Part shown: piece by piece, positions 9,201 through 17,501 of the stretch | Layout of the letters: each line of letters opens with the position of its first letter | How positions within the stretch are numbered: the first letter of the stretch is position 1 | Source of the DNA: an uncultured Desulfobacter sp. | GTDB lineage: Bacteria; Desulfobacterota; Desulfobacteria; Desulfobacterales; Desulfobacteraceae | Assembly: GCF_963665355.1 (NCBI RefSeq) | Contig: NZ_OY762229.1 | Span: 868,001-932,000, forward strand | Reading direction: 5' to 3' | Length of the DNA stretch: 64,000 bases | Made by a program: the position numbers and the translations under genes | The notes under the pieces: generated by a model | The model's database searches: none | Told to the model about the DNA's origin: nothing | Seen by the model: the letters and a program-made list of their open reading frames with translations, nothing else

Positions 9201-10451
9201 GGGATGCCGGGCCACCAGGGTTAAAAATACCCGGATATTTTTCACATGGGCCACATTGCATTTGATCTGCCAGTCTTCACCGGTTCCTGCGATATCCGGG
9301 AACTGAAACCCGTGGTCCACGGACCGGTCAATGAAATGATTGATCAGCTCGATCTCATCGGTATTGTATACCGCATCCCCGATTTTATGGATGCATTCCA
9401 GCACGGTTTCCGGATAGCGCCCTTTATGTTCTTTGAGCAGGGCAAAGGTCTGGTCAACAATGACCATGTCCTTTTTATAATCCTTTCGTTCTCCGATCAG
9501 GGTGATCAGGGTGCGGTGGATATCGCCCAACGCCTCCCTGTGTATGATGGAAAGCCCCGGTGCGTGAATAATATAAAATAAAAACGTCAGCTTAACATAT
9601 TTTCCATAGGTCTTTTCCGGGGCAAGGGCAAGGATCTGCCGGGGGATCTGCCTGAACTGTTTGACATGGTCCCTGTGCCCGGTCAGTTCCATTAAGGCGG
9701 ACAGGGATTTCAAGTCGTTTTCCGGCAGAACCTTTATCTGCTCCAGGGTATCTTGCTGACTTTGAATCCGCTCCCGGGATACCTGGTTTAAAAGCGTAAG
9801 TATGTCCGGTCCTTCGTACCACTCATCTATATTGGTTTTCATCCAGGCCACAGGGTCATCCTGACAGAGCCAGAAGGCCAACGAGGCCTCAAAAAAACGA
9901 ATCAGAAATCTGTTTAAGACCGATATCAACTTAGGGTCGTTTGGGAGTGCAGCCTGTTTCTCCATGAGCCTGACCAGAGCGTCGGGCTGGTAATAGGAAT
10001 TCACAAAAAAAAAGAAATCAGAATCCTGTCGATCTAAAATACCTTTAATTTCATGGATAAGTGTGTCATTGAGCTGATTAAACTCTTCTGGGCCTGCTTT
10101 GGCAATATAGTGCAGAACCTGCATGAGATTATCTGCGGCACTGGACTTGATTTCCGAATCTGACCCGGATTCAAACGCCGTGTTAAAAACATCACAAAGC
10201 AAACCAAGTGCCTCCGGGCCATGGGGCTCACTGCCGTATAAATGAAAATAGTGGAGGGAAAAATGCCGGGACTCTCCGACAATGAAGCTCCAGTTTCGGT
10301 ACGGATGGGATAGTTCCTTTAAAAATGTTACCAGGCGGTTGACAATACCGACATATCCTTTAAAAAAATCAAGAAGCAGAAGATATCGTTCATCAATGGA
10401 GACGTCTGCCCGGGTATCTGAAAGGTTGACTTCAAGGGCTTTTGATTTCAC
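6219..10451 (-). CDS. Giant PEP/pyruvate-binding (pyruvate phosphate dikinase-like) protein
   Basis: The protein has about 1410 residues. Roughly the first 850 are mostly helical and unrecognised. The next part has the PPDK/PEP-synthase nucleotide-binding domain (LGNKGLNLIELKRLGIKVPNG and LLLSVRSGSSISQPGMLDS). The C-terminus carries the swivelling phosphohistidine domain (GGLTSHAAVVAYNLG, His about 1346). The C-terminal PEP/pyruvate TIM barrel of true PPDK is absent, so phosphoryl transfer from ATP to His is expected but the final acceptor is unknown. The next gene, 16 bases on, is GAPDH. I chose GTG at 10451, preceded by AAAGAGG; a TTG at 10487 in frame would add 12 residues. Its role may be metabolic control or phosphotransfer to an unknown acceptor. 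Confidence 0.85.
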   Translation of the reverse strand: MKSKALEVNLSDTRADVSIDERYLLLLDFFKGYVGIVNRLVTFLKELSHPYRNWSFIVGESRHFSLHYFHLYGSEPHGPEALGLLCDVFNTAFESGSDSEIKSSAADNLMQVLHYIAKAGPEEFNQLNDTLIHEIKGILDRQDSDFFFFVNSYYQPDALVRLMEKQAALPNDPKLISVLNRFLIRFFEASLAFWLCQDDPVAWMKTNIDEWYEGPDILTLLNQVSRERIQSQQDTLEQIKVLPENDLKSLSALMELTGHRDHVKQFRQIPRQILALAPEKTYGKYVKLTFLFYIIHAPGLSIIHREALGDIHRTLITLIGERKDYKKDMVIVDQTFALLKEHKGRYPETVLECIHKIGDAVYNTDEIELINHFIDRSVDHGFQFPDIAGTGEDWQIKCNVAHVKNIRVFLTLVARHPKKSKRLLSALITSLAVGGVFIRDTDLFPRDITTFLNADIAPVYNLVKQLARLLPTFFNEIGAEGELRDISTRLDESVFRRDKLVHFLRKQCHVESSSRIVDFIREVMMFWKTLDKTPLKPYLPPSIYNGISTTGDYIDGPHALFHTLALNKLATPADFLAASRADIESVIDKTEGVTDLDRERVKLMIRFHALLNEKYGIENLDLESYVNTHMSLGLPDPRDILHALAEPELENRIGGLLAYMAELKNIILSREKFAVNESIYHKRHIAVDIPSMYGSYSEAKFDALGMTLRLENVINVLFEELINSIDLRLITKPTFVKIFSVLNLFRQALALDGIVSNKLDTQLVFLKYAINITTCSFTQYLDIFKGFTRAVADAVNDHFNNLHSLNLNNLDSRIGRENILEKYLPEGFCPSARIPNTPAAAKMAKKLDQRVADIFFRDRIATSLGLQQLDVFLNRILHTLFRQSERLTQDELSALLNYDPKSAVCSIDAKALFSNNIIYLGNKGLNLIELKRLGIKVPNGFIITTEVFKCLDLIDNYIPASVNFQQLVAHMLAQLEKTEGKKFGDPENPLLLSVRSGSSISQPGMLDSFLNVGINEQIAGNLAEKSGNPWFAWDSYRRFIQAYGMVFGIQRDRFDAIIRSHKEKADIRFKRFFTGDQMHDVALAYKQLLLDQGIEIVESPMDQLFLSIQKVFASWNSKRAKNYRTIMGISDDWGTAATVQAMVFGNRSRESGSGVVFTHSPKLPGDAIRLWGDFTIGNQGEDVVSGLVKTLPISELQREMESRDVKISLEQRFPVVYEKLKTIVQRLIYEEGWNPQEMEFTFEGESVEDVFILQARDLSLRDRKKVKQFDAAPDRLEKIRLGQGIGVSGGAMSGRIVFSLKEIDGFRRQDPDTSLILIRNDTVPDDILEIDATDGILTARGGLTSHAAVVAYNLGKTCVVGCKNLVCNEEAGFCELNGVKMNTGDFISLDGHKGIVYQGQMKISDHLTSI

Positions 10452-10725
10452 AGCAATGACCTCTTTATTTTTTTTAACACGAAACAAAGCGCTTTAGATT
10501 ATCACGACAGAATGGGTTTGTAACCTATGTTTTAATGAATTTAAAAACACCTTTTTTAATACCTGCCTTGACAACAGTTCCGACTTGCTTATCTTAGCTG
10601 ACTTTTATAAGATAAATTTTATAAAATTTAATTCATTATCTATCAAAACTGCATTCAATTAAAAATTAAAATCTGACACAGATTTTTTTAAATTTGGTGA
10701 ACATTTAATTTAAGGAGCAGCAACC

Positions 10726-11277
10726 ATGAGTAATAATCCCTCTCAATTTACACTTTACAGCGGCGGGCACAGAGGCGCTGAAGCACAGTTTGGAAAACTT
10801 GCCGAAAAATACGGCGTCAAGGAAGTTAATTTTTCCTTTGAAGGCAATACCCTTGACAGAGATGCAGGGATGCGGCTGTTGAACCAGGAGGAGCTGGAAA
10901 AGGGGAACATTTCAATGGATATTGTCTCGACCCGTCTGGGCAGATCCTTTTCCAAAGGAAATAGAATCAGAAAGGTTATCCAATCTATTTTTCATATGGT
11001 CAATAATGGATATGAGATTTTTGCCGTGGGATGGATTTTGCCGGACAAGACAGTTAAGGGCGGTACCGGCTGGGGCGTGGAGTTGGGCAAACTGTTCAAC
11101 CGTCCAATATTCGTTTATGAGCAGGACAGAAAAGCCTGGTTTTCCTGGGTAAATAATGACTGGCAGATGGCCACCCCCGTAATTCACCATAAAACCTTTG
11201 CAGGGACAGGCACCCGGAATCTTACCGAGGATGCTGCCGCTGCCATGCAGGATCTGTTCGAGCGCAGTTTCAAATAG
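10726..11277 (+). CDS. SLOG/Rossmann-like putative nucleotide-binding protein
   Basis: The 183-residue protein begins with TLYSGGHRGAEAQFGKLAEKYG, the Ser-Gly-Gly-x-x-Gly-Ala pattern of SLOG-superfamily (LOG/DprA/putative molybdenum carrier-like) Rossmann proteins. A second conserved element, GGTGWGVELGKLFNRPIFVY (about 110-130), is the Gly-rich loop followed by the strand that normally closes the nucleotide site. SLOG proteins bind or process nucleotides or nucleotide-derived ligands. No specific substrate can be named here. The gene stands alone, with AAGGAG eight bases before the ATG and an AT-rich leader, and it converges on the HD-GYP gene. Confidence 0.6.
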   Translation: MSNNPSQFTLYSGGHRGAEAQFGKLAEKYGVKEVNFSFEGNTLDRDAGMRLLNQEELEKGNISMDIVSTRLGRSFSKGNRIRKVIQSIFHMVNNGYEIFAVGWILPDKTVKGGTGWGVELGKLFNRPIFVYEQDRKAWFSWVNNDWQMATPVIHHKTFAGTGTRNLTEDAAAAMQDLFERSFK

Positions 11278-11428
11278 TATTCGTTGGGATTGATTCGAAA
11301 ACTAATACTTAGCTTTTAAGAGCTTGTTTGGTAATCAGGGGATCGAAGCAGAATCTCATGAAAAGGGCTGGCGCGATATCATCCGCCGTCAGCCCCTCCC
11401 AAGGGCCAACACGGGTACTGAACCTATG

Positions 11429-12721
11429 CTAAAAAACGAGGTCAGCGGCTTTTACACCGCTTCTCCTTGACTGCAGCCGGGACCGGATATGTTCAATTCT
11501 ATCCTGTATGCGCATAAACGCATCCACAACCTCCGGGTCAAAATGGCGGCCTTTTTCTTCGATAATGATGCTTTTGGTTTCCTCATGGGAAAAGGCTTTT
11601 TTATAGTTTCTTTTGGATGTCAGGGCATCATAGACATCGGCCAGGCTAACAATCCGGGTGGATAAGGGAATGTTTTCTCCTTTCAGGCCTTTGGGATAAC
11701 CGGTACCGTCCCATTTCTCATGGTGGGAATAGGCGATCTCCTTGCCCAGTGTAACAAAAGACTGACCCTCTACCTTTGACTCCACCATTTTCAGGATGTC
11801 TCCCCCGTAAGTCGTATGGCGCTTGATGATCTCAAACTCTTCGGGATCCAGCCGGCCGGGTTTGAGCAGAATGGCGTCGGGAACCCCTACCTTTCCAATG
11901 TCATGAAGGACAGAGGAAAGGTATAGATCCTCAATGTAATCTGTTGTGATATAAGACTTATATTTTGAAAGCTTAGCCAGCTCACTGGCAATTTCCCGGG
12001 TGTACTCCCGGATCCTTTCCAGATGGTTTCCGGTATCCGTATCTCTGTACTCCGCAAGTTTCGCCAAACCCAGAATGGTCGCTTCCCGGGCGTTCTGGAA
12101 ATCCTTGTAAGACGCCACAAGATCCGAATCCAGTCTCATTTTCAGAAGGAACTCCCTTTTCCTGGCCTTGGTTTCCTGGGCGCACTGGATAATGGCTATC
12201 CCTATAAAAGACAGAAAAAAGAAACTGTTGCTCACAAACATGGGAAAATTAAAATGCAGGCTGTCTCCCAGAAAATAAACAGGTAGGACATAGGCAGCAT
12301 AAAAGATAAAGGAGGAAAAAGTCGCCTGCTTAGCGTTCAAGGGCAGAACCATGGCGCAGATCATCAGGACCATGATGATACCCACGTAATAGAAAGAATC
12401 AAAGTCGCCCAGTTTGAGAATCATAAGGGAGATGACCAGAGAGGCCATGCTGAACCAGATCAGGATCACGATCATCAGCTTGTCTCTGAATACTTTTGTG
12501 GGATGGAAAATCAGCAGCAGAACGCAGGACAGGGAAAAGAAAACCCGGTATTTCAAAAACAGCGTAAAATACTGGGGCGCCACAAAATAATCCAGAAAGG
12601 AAAACAACGGGAAAAGTACAATCCCTAACCAGATACACACCCGCATCTGCTGGTGCAGAAGCTGTTTTGTCTCTTTGTTGAAACGGGCTTCGATCCGGTT
12701 GATTTGCTGGGTGGTCTCCAT
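11429..12721 (-). CDS. Membrane HD-GYP domain phosphodiesterase
   Basis: The protein has about 430 residues. The N-terminal half contains about six hydrophobic segments (from WLGIVLFPLFSFLDYFVA to FFFLSFIGIAIIQCAQ). The C-terminal half is a HD-GYP domain with LSSVLHDIGKVGVPDAILLK and HHEKWDGTGYPKGLKG, the metal-binding His/Asp set and the GYP motif. HD-GYP proteins hydrolyse cyclic di-GMP, so this is probably a membrane sensor that lowers c-di-GMP. The frame is open upstream to 12862, but that overlaps the methyltransferase gene. I chose ATG 12721 (METTQQINRIEARF). A TTG at 12733 with AGGGA before it is an alternative. It lies 31 bases after the cNMP-methyltransferase gene and is probably co-transcribed. 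Confidence 0.9.
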   Translation of the reverse strand: METTQQINRIEARFNKETKQLLHQQMRVCIWLGIVLFPLFSFLDYFVAPQYFTLFLKYRVFFSLSCVLLLIFHPTKVFRDKLMIVILIWFSMASLVISLMILKLGDFDSFYYVGIIMVLMICAMVLPLNAKQATFSSFIFYAAYVLPVYFLGDSLHFNFPMFVSNSFFFLSFIGIAIIQCAQETKARKREFLLKMRLDSDLVASYKDFQNAREATILGLAKLAEYRDTDTGNHLERIREYTREIASELAKLSKYKSYITTDYIEDLYLSSVLHDIGKVGVPDAILLKPGRLDPEEFEIIKRHTTYGGDILKMVESKVEGQSFVTLGKEIAYSHHEKWDGTGYPKGLKGENIPLSTRIVSLADVYDALTSKRNYKKAFSHEETKSIIIEEKGRHFDPEVVDAFMRIQDRIEHIRSRLQSRRSGVKAADLVF

Positions 12722-12752
12722 GAACTGCTTCAAATCATTTCCCTGAAAACTC

Positions 12753-14237
12753 TCATGAGTTCTCAGGGCCGGCAGTGGCAATGGCAAACAAATTAATGCT
12801 CTCCTCTTCTTCCACAACCTTGATATCCGATCCAAAAGGAGAACGGGCAAAAAGCCTTTCAAAATCTTCTTTTTCCCTTAAAATAAGTTTCCAGCTTAAA
12901 AGATGATCCATGAAAAGCCGATCCGGCCCGTCCTTGAAATTTCCCACGATCAGGTGCCCTCCGGGCTTTAGGTGGTGGTGACACCGGGTAATGAACGCGG
13001 CAAACAGGTCGTCATCCAGATAATCCAGAAGCCCCGCGGAGTAAATAATGTCTTTTTTACCGAAATCCTGATCGGTTTTTCCAAGGGCCCATTTAATCAG
13101 ATTCTCATTCATGAACCGGATATTTTCATTCTTGCCGTTCCCATTCAGGTTCCTTGAAGACATTTCCAGAGCTTCCGGATCTATGTCCACACAAAGTACC
13201 TCTATTCTGTCCGTATATTCACACTGGGCCAGGAAATCACACAATTCCCTGCTGGGTCCGCAGGCCAGGGGCATAATACTGATCGGTCCCGTGTTCGCCT
13301 GCTTTTCATCGCATATTTTTTTTAAATTTTCCCTTAAAAGTTTTCTTCTGCCCCGCACGGCCCGGCACGAGGCGCTATCAAGACTCCACTGATCAATCAA
13401 GAGTCCGATTTTTCCATCTCCTTTGGGTTCATTGGCATAGATCATCTCGATCATGTTGCAGTCCCCTGCATACCCCTTGGGCTTGAAATAAGCTCTTTCC
13501 AGGTAGCGGCTTCTCATGAAATAGGGGAAAACCTCTTTGAATATGTGGCCCCAGATGGTATCTGCATCCCCAGACCGTTCAATGAGAGGCCCCTGTATCC
13601 GAAGCCATTCATGCAGATCGTCCAGATACTGGTATCCCTTTTCAAGAGAACTTTCCGGTATGTCCAGGCCATAGTGCTTCTGAATTTCAAAGGAAAGTTC
13701 AAACATTTTTGATTTGAATTCATCCACAGCGAACTTGATCTGCTGCCCTTCGGGTGTTTCAAAGAACGCATCCGGCAGGGGGGTTGATTCTCCCATTTTC
13801 CGCTGGCCCGTGGACAGAGATTCGGCATAGCTGGCCAGCGGATCCCGTTCGGACAGGATTCTTCTGAATTTGGTGCAGATCCGCCGGGCCAGGAAAACCA
13901 TAAAATTGCCGAAAAGAGAGGGGTCCTGGACCTGTATCCTGTCCAGATCCTGTTTTTCCAGGATCAGGATTTCAGATTCCATTGTTGCCCGGATATCGCG
14001 GACCCTGGAGATATCGTCAAAAAACCCGATTTCACCGAAGAAATTTCCCGCCCCGATAAGGGCAACCAGGATCTTCGTCCCCTGGGACCGGTAAGAGACT
14101 TCAATGGACCCGGTTTTCAGATAATACAGTGCGTTGGCCTTATCGCCTCCTATGACAATTTCAGAATCCGTGCTGCAGGCAATGAGGCGGAAATAGGGCA
14201 ATATACAATCAATCAGATGGGCTTCATCCATAGACAT
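12753..14237 (-). CDS. cNMP-binding domain fused to SAM-dependent methyltransferase
   Basis: The protein has about 494 residues. About 1-135 is a cyclic-nucleotide-binding domain (GAGNFFGEIGFFDD, the phosphate-binding cassette region). A helical linker follows, and about 250-480 is a class I methyltransferase fold with MPLACGPSRELCDFL as SAM motif I, VLCVDIDPEALEMS as motif II and LKPGGHLIVGNF later. This suggests methyl transfer to an unknown substrate controlled by a cyclic nucleotide. The ATG at 14237 is favoured because AGGA lies six bases upstream; in-frame ATGs at 14243 and 14231 and an upstream extension to 14291 exist. It is followed by the HD-GYP gene and divergent from the HDOD kinase, suggesting a signalling module. 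Confidence 0.85.
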   Translation of the reverse strand: MSMDEAHLIDCILPYFRLIACSTDSEIVIGGDKANALYYLKTGSIEVSYRSQGTKILVALIGAGNFFGEIGFFDDISRVRDIRATMESEILILEKQDLDRIQVQDPSLFGNFMVFLARRICTKFRRILSERDPLASYAESLSTGQRKMGESTPLPDAFFETPEGQQIKFAVDEFKSKMFELSFEIQKHYGLDIPESSLEKGYQYLDDLHEWLRIQGPLIERSGDADTIWGHIFKEVFPYFMRSRYLERAYFKPKGYAGDCNMIEMIYANEPKGDGKIGLLIDQWSLDSASCRAVRGRRKLLRENLKKICDEKQANTGPISIMPLACGPSRELCDFLAQCEYTDRIEVLCVDIDPEALEMSSRNLNGNGKNENIRFMNENLIKWALGKTDQDFGKKDIIYSAGLLDYLDDDLFAAFITRCHHHLKPGGHLIVGNFKDGPDRLFMDHLLSWKLILREKEDFERLFARSPFGSDIKVVEEEESINLFAIATAGPENS

Positions 14238-14576
14238 AAGCATTCCTTTTTTTTTGCAGGCAAGCCGCCGTCCCGGAAAACGATTTTTCAAATCCCGGAA
14301 AACTTACTTTTTCCTTATCGCAAATCTGGACGTTTTGCATAGTAAAAAATCTTCCCAAGAACAGGCAGTATGTACATGTACTTTAGACAATACAGCAAAA
14401 CTTAAAAACAACTCTAACCCGAGAGAAATAATTTCGTCAAGAATCTAATAAAATAATGCGCTTTTCTCTTTAATAAAATGCCCCCGTTAATGTTAAACTT
14501 GATTTATCGTGCCGGAACCCATATAAAATGTAAATCGCTGTCGTTATTTTCTTTGATCCATCAACCAGAATGAGCC
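14238..14576. other. Divergent intergenic region of signalling cluster
   Basis: This 339-base gap lies between the methyltransferase gene and the HDOD kinase gene. It is AT-rich and presumably carries both promoters. I see no gene, clear hairpin or terminator in it. Confidence 0.4.
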
Positions 14577-16730
14577 ATGAACAATATTTTTGAAAAGATA
14601 AAAAGCGCCACGTCATTGCCCCAGCTGCCCCAGATCATGCTGCAGTTGATCCAGGCCTGCGGCAAAGAGAAATCACATATTGACGAAATCACCCAGATCA
14701 TCGGCAAGGATGCTGCCCTTACTGCAAAACTGCTTGCCATCATTGCCTCTCCCTATGTAAACCTGGCAAAACAGGTGACCACCATCAAATCCGCCGTGGT
14801 TTACCTGGGGCTGGATACCGTACGCAATATTGCCATCAGCTCCTCGGCCATGCAGTTTTTTCAGTTTTCAGACAGTATAGAAAATTTCGACATCAACAGG
14901 TTCTGGTACCATTCCTACAAATGCGCTGTTCTGGCCCGGCGTATCGCCATTGAGGAAAATCAGGTCAATCCGGACCAGTATTTTCTGGCAGGCCTTCTCC
15001 ATGATATCGGCACCCTGGTTCTCATGGCAACCTTTCCGGAAGAATACAAAGTTATTGAAGCCAGGCTTAACCAGGGACAAAATGAGTTTAAGGCCCAGGC
15101 CGATATATTAGAGACCGATGGGGCCCAGGTCAGCGCCTGGTTGTTCAACCAGTGGCACCTGAGCCCCATGACATCGGATGCCGTACGATGTTTAAACCAG
15201 CCGTTGACACACATCACCAAAGAAAAATCCCATGTAAAGATTCTTTTCCTGGCCAATCTCATGGCAGAGCCGGAACGTACGGAGGTGATACAGGATGCAC
15301 ACCTTCTGACAGGCCTGTCCCCTGATGTATTGAATGACATGGCTGTTCAGGCTGAAAACGAAGTACACCAGATGGCCAAAAGCCTGAACCTTATTCTAAA
15401 TAAACGCCCCAAAACCGCATTAGCCCCGGAACAGGAAAACAGTCTTCTGGCAGAAGGCCTCAAGGACGCATCTGTGTTTTTTGGAACCCTTGACAACCTG
15501 CTCCGGGCAAAAGATGTGGCAACTGTGCTTGAAACGGTCCAGCGGGGGCTGGAAATCATTTTCCAAGTTCCCCGGGTCTTCTTCTTTCTCCAGAACCCGG
15601 AAAAAAATCTGCTCATGGGAACCTGCACAAAAGCAGATCGACATTACAACGTTGTCACAAGCATAGCTCTTGCCGGAAACAATAATCCCGGCCTGATTGT
15701 AAGCGCCGCCAAAACTGGGAAAATCGTAACCAGTGCGGACCAGAAAAAGCCGGCCCAATCAGATATCCAGATTATCCGCCTTCTTGAAACGCCTGCCTTT
15801 TATGCCATTCCCATTCCCGGACACAACGGATGTGCGGGTGTCATGGTGCTGGGCGTGGACAAGGATCTTGCCCGGACCCTGGATAAAAACAGAACCCTGT
15901 TGCAACTGTTTTCACAGCAGACAGGCATCTGTCTTAAGAATCTAAATTTTCACAAAGCATATGCCAGGGATATCAATGATAAAAAAATGGAAGCCTATGC
16001 AATCCTGACGGACAAGGTTGTCCACGAGATCAACAACCCTGTTGCCATTATTAAAAATTACCTGGAAACCTTGAAGCTCAAGCTGCCGGAGAAGCATCCC
16101 GCCCAGGAAGATCTTTCCATAATTAATGAAGAAATGAGCAGAATTTCATCCCTGCTTGAAGGGCTGACCTCGTTTTCAAGGCCCGGAGTGGGAATGGGGC
16201 CAGAATCCATTGATCTCAATCAGCTATGCGGCCGCGTACTGTCAGTGTTGAAAAAATCCCTTCTTCTGCCCAGACAGATCCACCTCCAGACAGACCTTGA
16301 CGACGCCATACCCAAGGCCACCATGGATATCAACGGATTGAAACAGGTGATTATCAATCTGGTGAAAAATGCTGCCGAAGCCCTGGAAAAAGGAAATGAG
16401 ATCCGATTTACAACAAAGCTTGTTCCCGGTTCAACCAAGGTCTTGATAGATGAAAAAAGAAAGCTGCCCGGTTTTGTGGCAATCACAATTCAGGACAATG
16501 GCCCGGGCATCCCGTCACATATCAGCGAACGGCTTTTTGAGCCCTATAATTCAACCAAGAGTACCTCTGCCGGTTCAGGATTGGGTCTTGCCATAGTTTA
16601 CTCTATAGTTAACAAAATGCAGGGACGCATTACCTGTAACAGCGATAATGGTAAAGGGACCTGCTTCACCATCATTCTTCCCCTTGAGCCCGATACCGGT
16701 TCCGGGTGGCCTGACGAACATGACCGGTAA
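14577..16730 (+). CDS. HDOD-GAF-histidine kinase
   Basis: The 717-residue protein has an HDOD domain (about 1-260; LPQLPQIMLQLIQAC, LAGLLHDIGTLVL), a GAF-like ligand domain (about 290-455) and a histidine kinase core. The phospho-acceptor box is VVHEINNPVAIIKNY with His483. The ATPase domain shows VINLVKNAAEALEKG (N box), IQDNGPGIP (G1) and GSGLGLAIVYSIV (G2). HDOD proteins lack intact HD phosphohydrolase motifs in most cases and act as signalling scaffolds. No response regulator is adjacent. No transmembrane segment is visible, so it is probably cytoplasmic. The alpha/beta hydrolase gene starts only 9 bases downstream. Confidence 0.92.
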   Translation: MNNIFEKIKSATSLPQLPQIMLQLIQACGKEKSHIDEITQIIGKDAALTAKLLAIIASPYVNLAKQVTTIKSAVVYLGLDTVRNIAISSSAMQFFQFSDSIENFDINRFWYHSYKCAVLARRIAIEENQVNPDQYFLAGLLHDIGTLVLMATFPEEYKVIEARLNQGQNEFKAQADILETDGAQVSAWLFNQWHLSPMTSDAVRCLNQPLTHITKEKSHVKILFLANLMAEPERTEVIQDAHLLTGLSPDVLNDMAVQAENEVHQMAKSLNLILNKRPKTALAPEQENSLLAEGLKDASVFFGTLDNLLRAKDVATVLETVQRGLEIIFQVPRVFFFLQNPEKNLLMGTCTKADRHYNVVTSIALAGNNNPGLIVSAAKTGKIVTSADQKKPAQSDIQIIRLLETPAFYAIPIPGHNGCAGVMVLGVDKDLARTLDKNRTLLQLFSQQTGICLKNLNFHKAYARDINDKKMEAYAILTDKVVHEINNPVAIIKNYLETLKLKLPEKHPAQEDLSIINEEMSRISSLLEGLTSFSRPGVGMGPESIDLNQLCGRVLSVLKKSLLLPRQIHLQTDLDDAIPKATMDINGLKQVIINLVKNAAEALEKGNEIRFTTKLVPGSTKVLIDEKRKLPGFVAITIQDNGPGIPSHISERLFEPYNSTKSTSAGSGLGLAIVYSIVNKMQGRITCNSDNGKGTCFTIILPLEPDTGSGWPDEHDR

Positions 16731-16739
16731 GGAGTTTTT

Positions 16740-17492
16740 ATGAGTAATTTGCTTGACCACCCGTTAATTGAACAACGTTATTTTTTCCCCCGTGAGGGAT
16801 TTTTTGCCGACCCTTTTTGGGTTGATGTTGATGGTGCCAGACTGGCATGCAGCTACCATGAAATTAATCCCGGGGCAAAAACCCTGGTACACTTCCACGG
16901 CAATGGTGAGATTGTTGATGACTGGCAGGGTGATTTTGTCTCCTTGATTAATCAGATGGGCTGTAATTGCCTGCTGGCAGAACTGCGCGGCTATGGCCAG
17001 TCCAGTGGCCGGGCGCAACTGGGTAAAATGGTTGCGGATGTGGCGCCGACTATCCGGGCATTGAAATGCAGAGAGCAGGACCTGATTTTTTTTGGCCGCA
17101 GTGTTGGTTCTATTTTTGCTCTTGAAGCTGCAGCCCGCTTTCCCAATGCCGCCGGATTAGTTCTTGAAAGCGCTGTTGCCGATGTGCTTGAGCGTTTGCT
17201 GCTCCGTGTCCATCCCGATGAACTTAATGTCGATTTGTCAACTTTTCGCAACGCCGTGGATCAGCAGCTTAATCATCAGCAAAAAATTGCCTCATTTAAA
17301 GGAGCTGTGCTGGTGCTGCACACCATTCATGACGGCCTGGTTGATGTCAGCCATGGTCAAAGGCTTTATGACTGGGCCCGGGGGCGTAAAACCATTAAGC
17401 TGTTTGACCACGGCGATCACAACACCATTATGATGGTCAATGCCCCGGAATATTTTGCCAGTTTAAATCAATTTATCCGTGAGTTGGACTGA
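16740..17492 (+). CDS. Alpha/beta hydrolase
   Basis: The 250-residue protein has the nucleophile elbow FFGRSVGSIFALEAA (Ser in Gly-Arg-Ser-Val-Gly), a late Asp in HTIHDGLVDVSHG and a catalytic His in FDHGDHNTIM, so the triad is complete. An oxyanion-hole motif VHFHGNGEIVDDW lies near residue 50. It is a soluble serine hydrolase of the BEM46/dienelactone-like group. The substrate is unknown. It follows the HDOD kinase by 9 bases with TAAGGAG before its ATG, so it is co-transcribed. It ends 9 bases before the convergent pncB stop. Confidence 0.88.
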   Translation: MSNLLDHPLIEQRYFFPREGFFADPFWVDVDGARLACSYHEINPGAKTLVHFHGNGEIVDDWQGDFVSLINQMGCNCLLAELRGYGQSSGRAQLGKMVADVAPTIRALKCREQDLIFFGRSVGSIFALEAAARFPNAAGLVLESAVADVLERLLLRVHPDELNVDLSTFRNAVDQQLNHQQKIASFKGAVLVLHTIHDGLVDVSHGQRLYDWARGRKTIKLFDHGDHNTIMMVNAPEYFASLNQFIRELD

Positions 17493-17501
17493 CTGCAATC
17501 A

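Noticed and set aside
11367-11402. Inverted repeat AGGGCTGGCG/CGTCAGCCCCT between convergent genes
   Set aside because: The stem has mismatches and no T-run, so it was not called a terminator.
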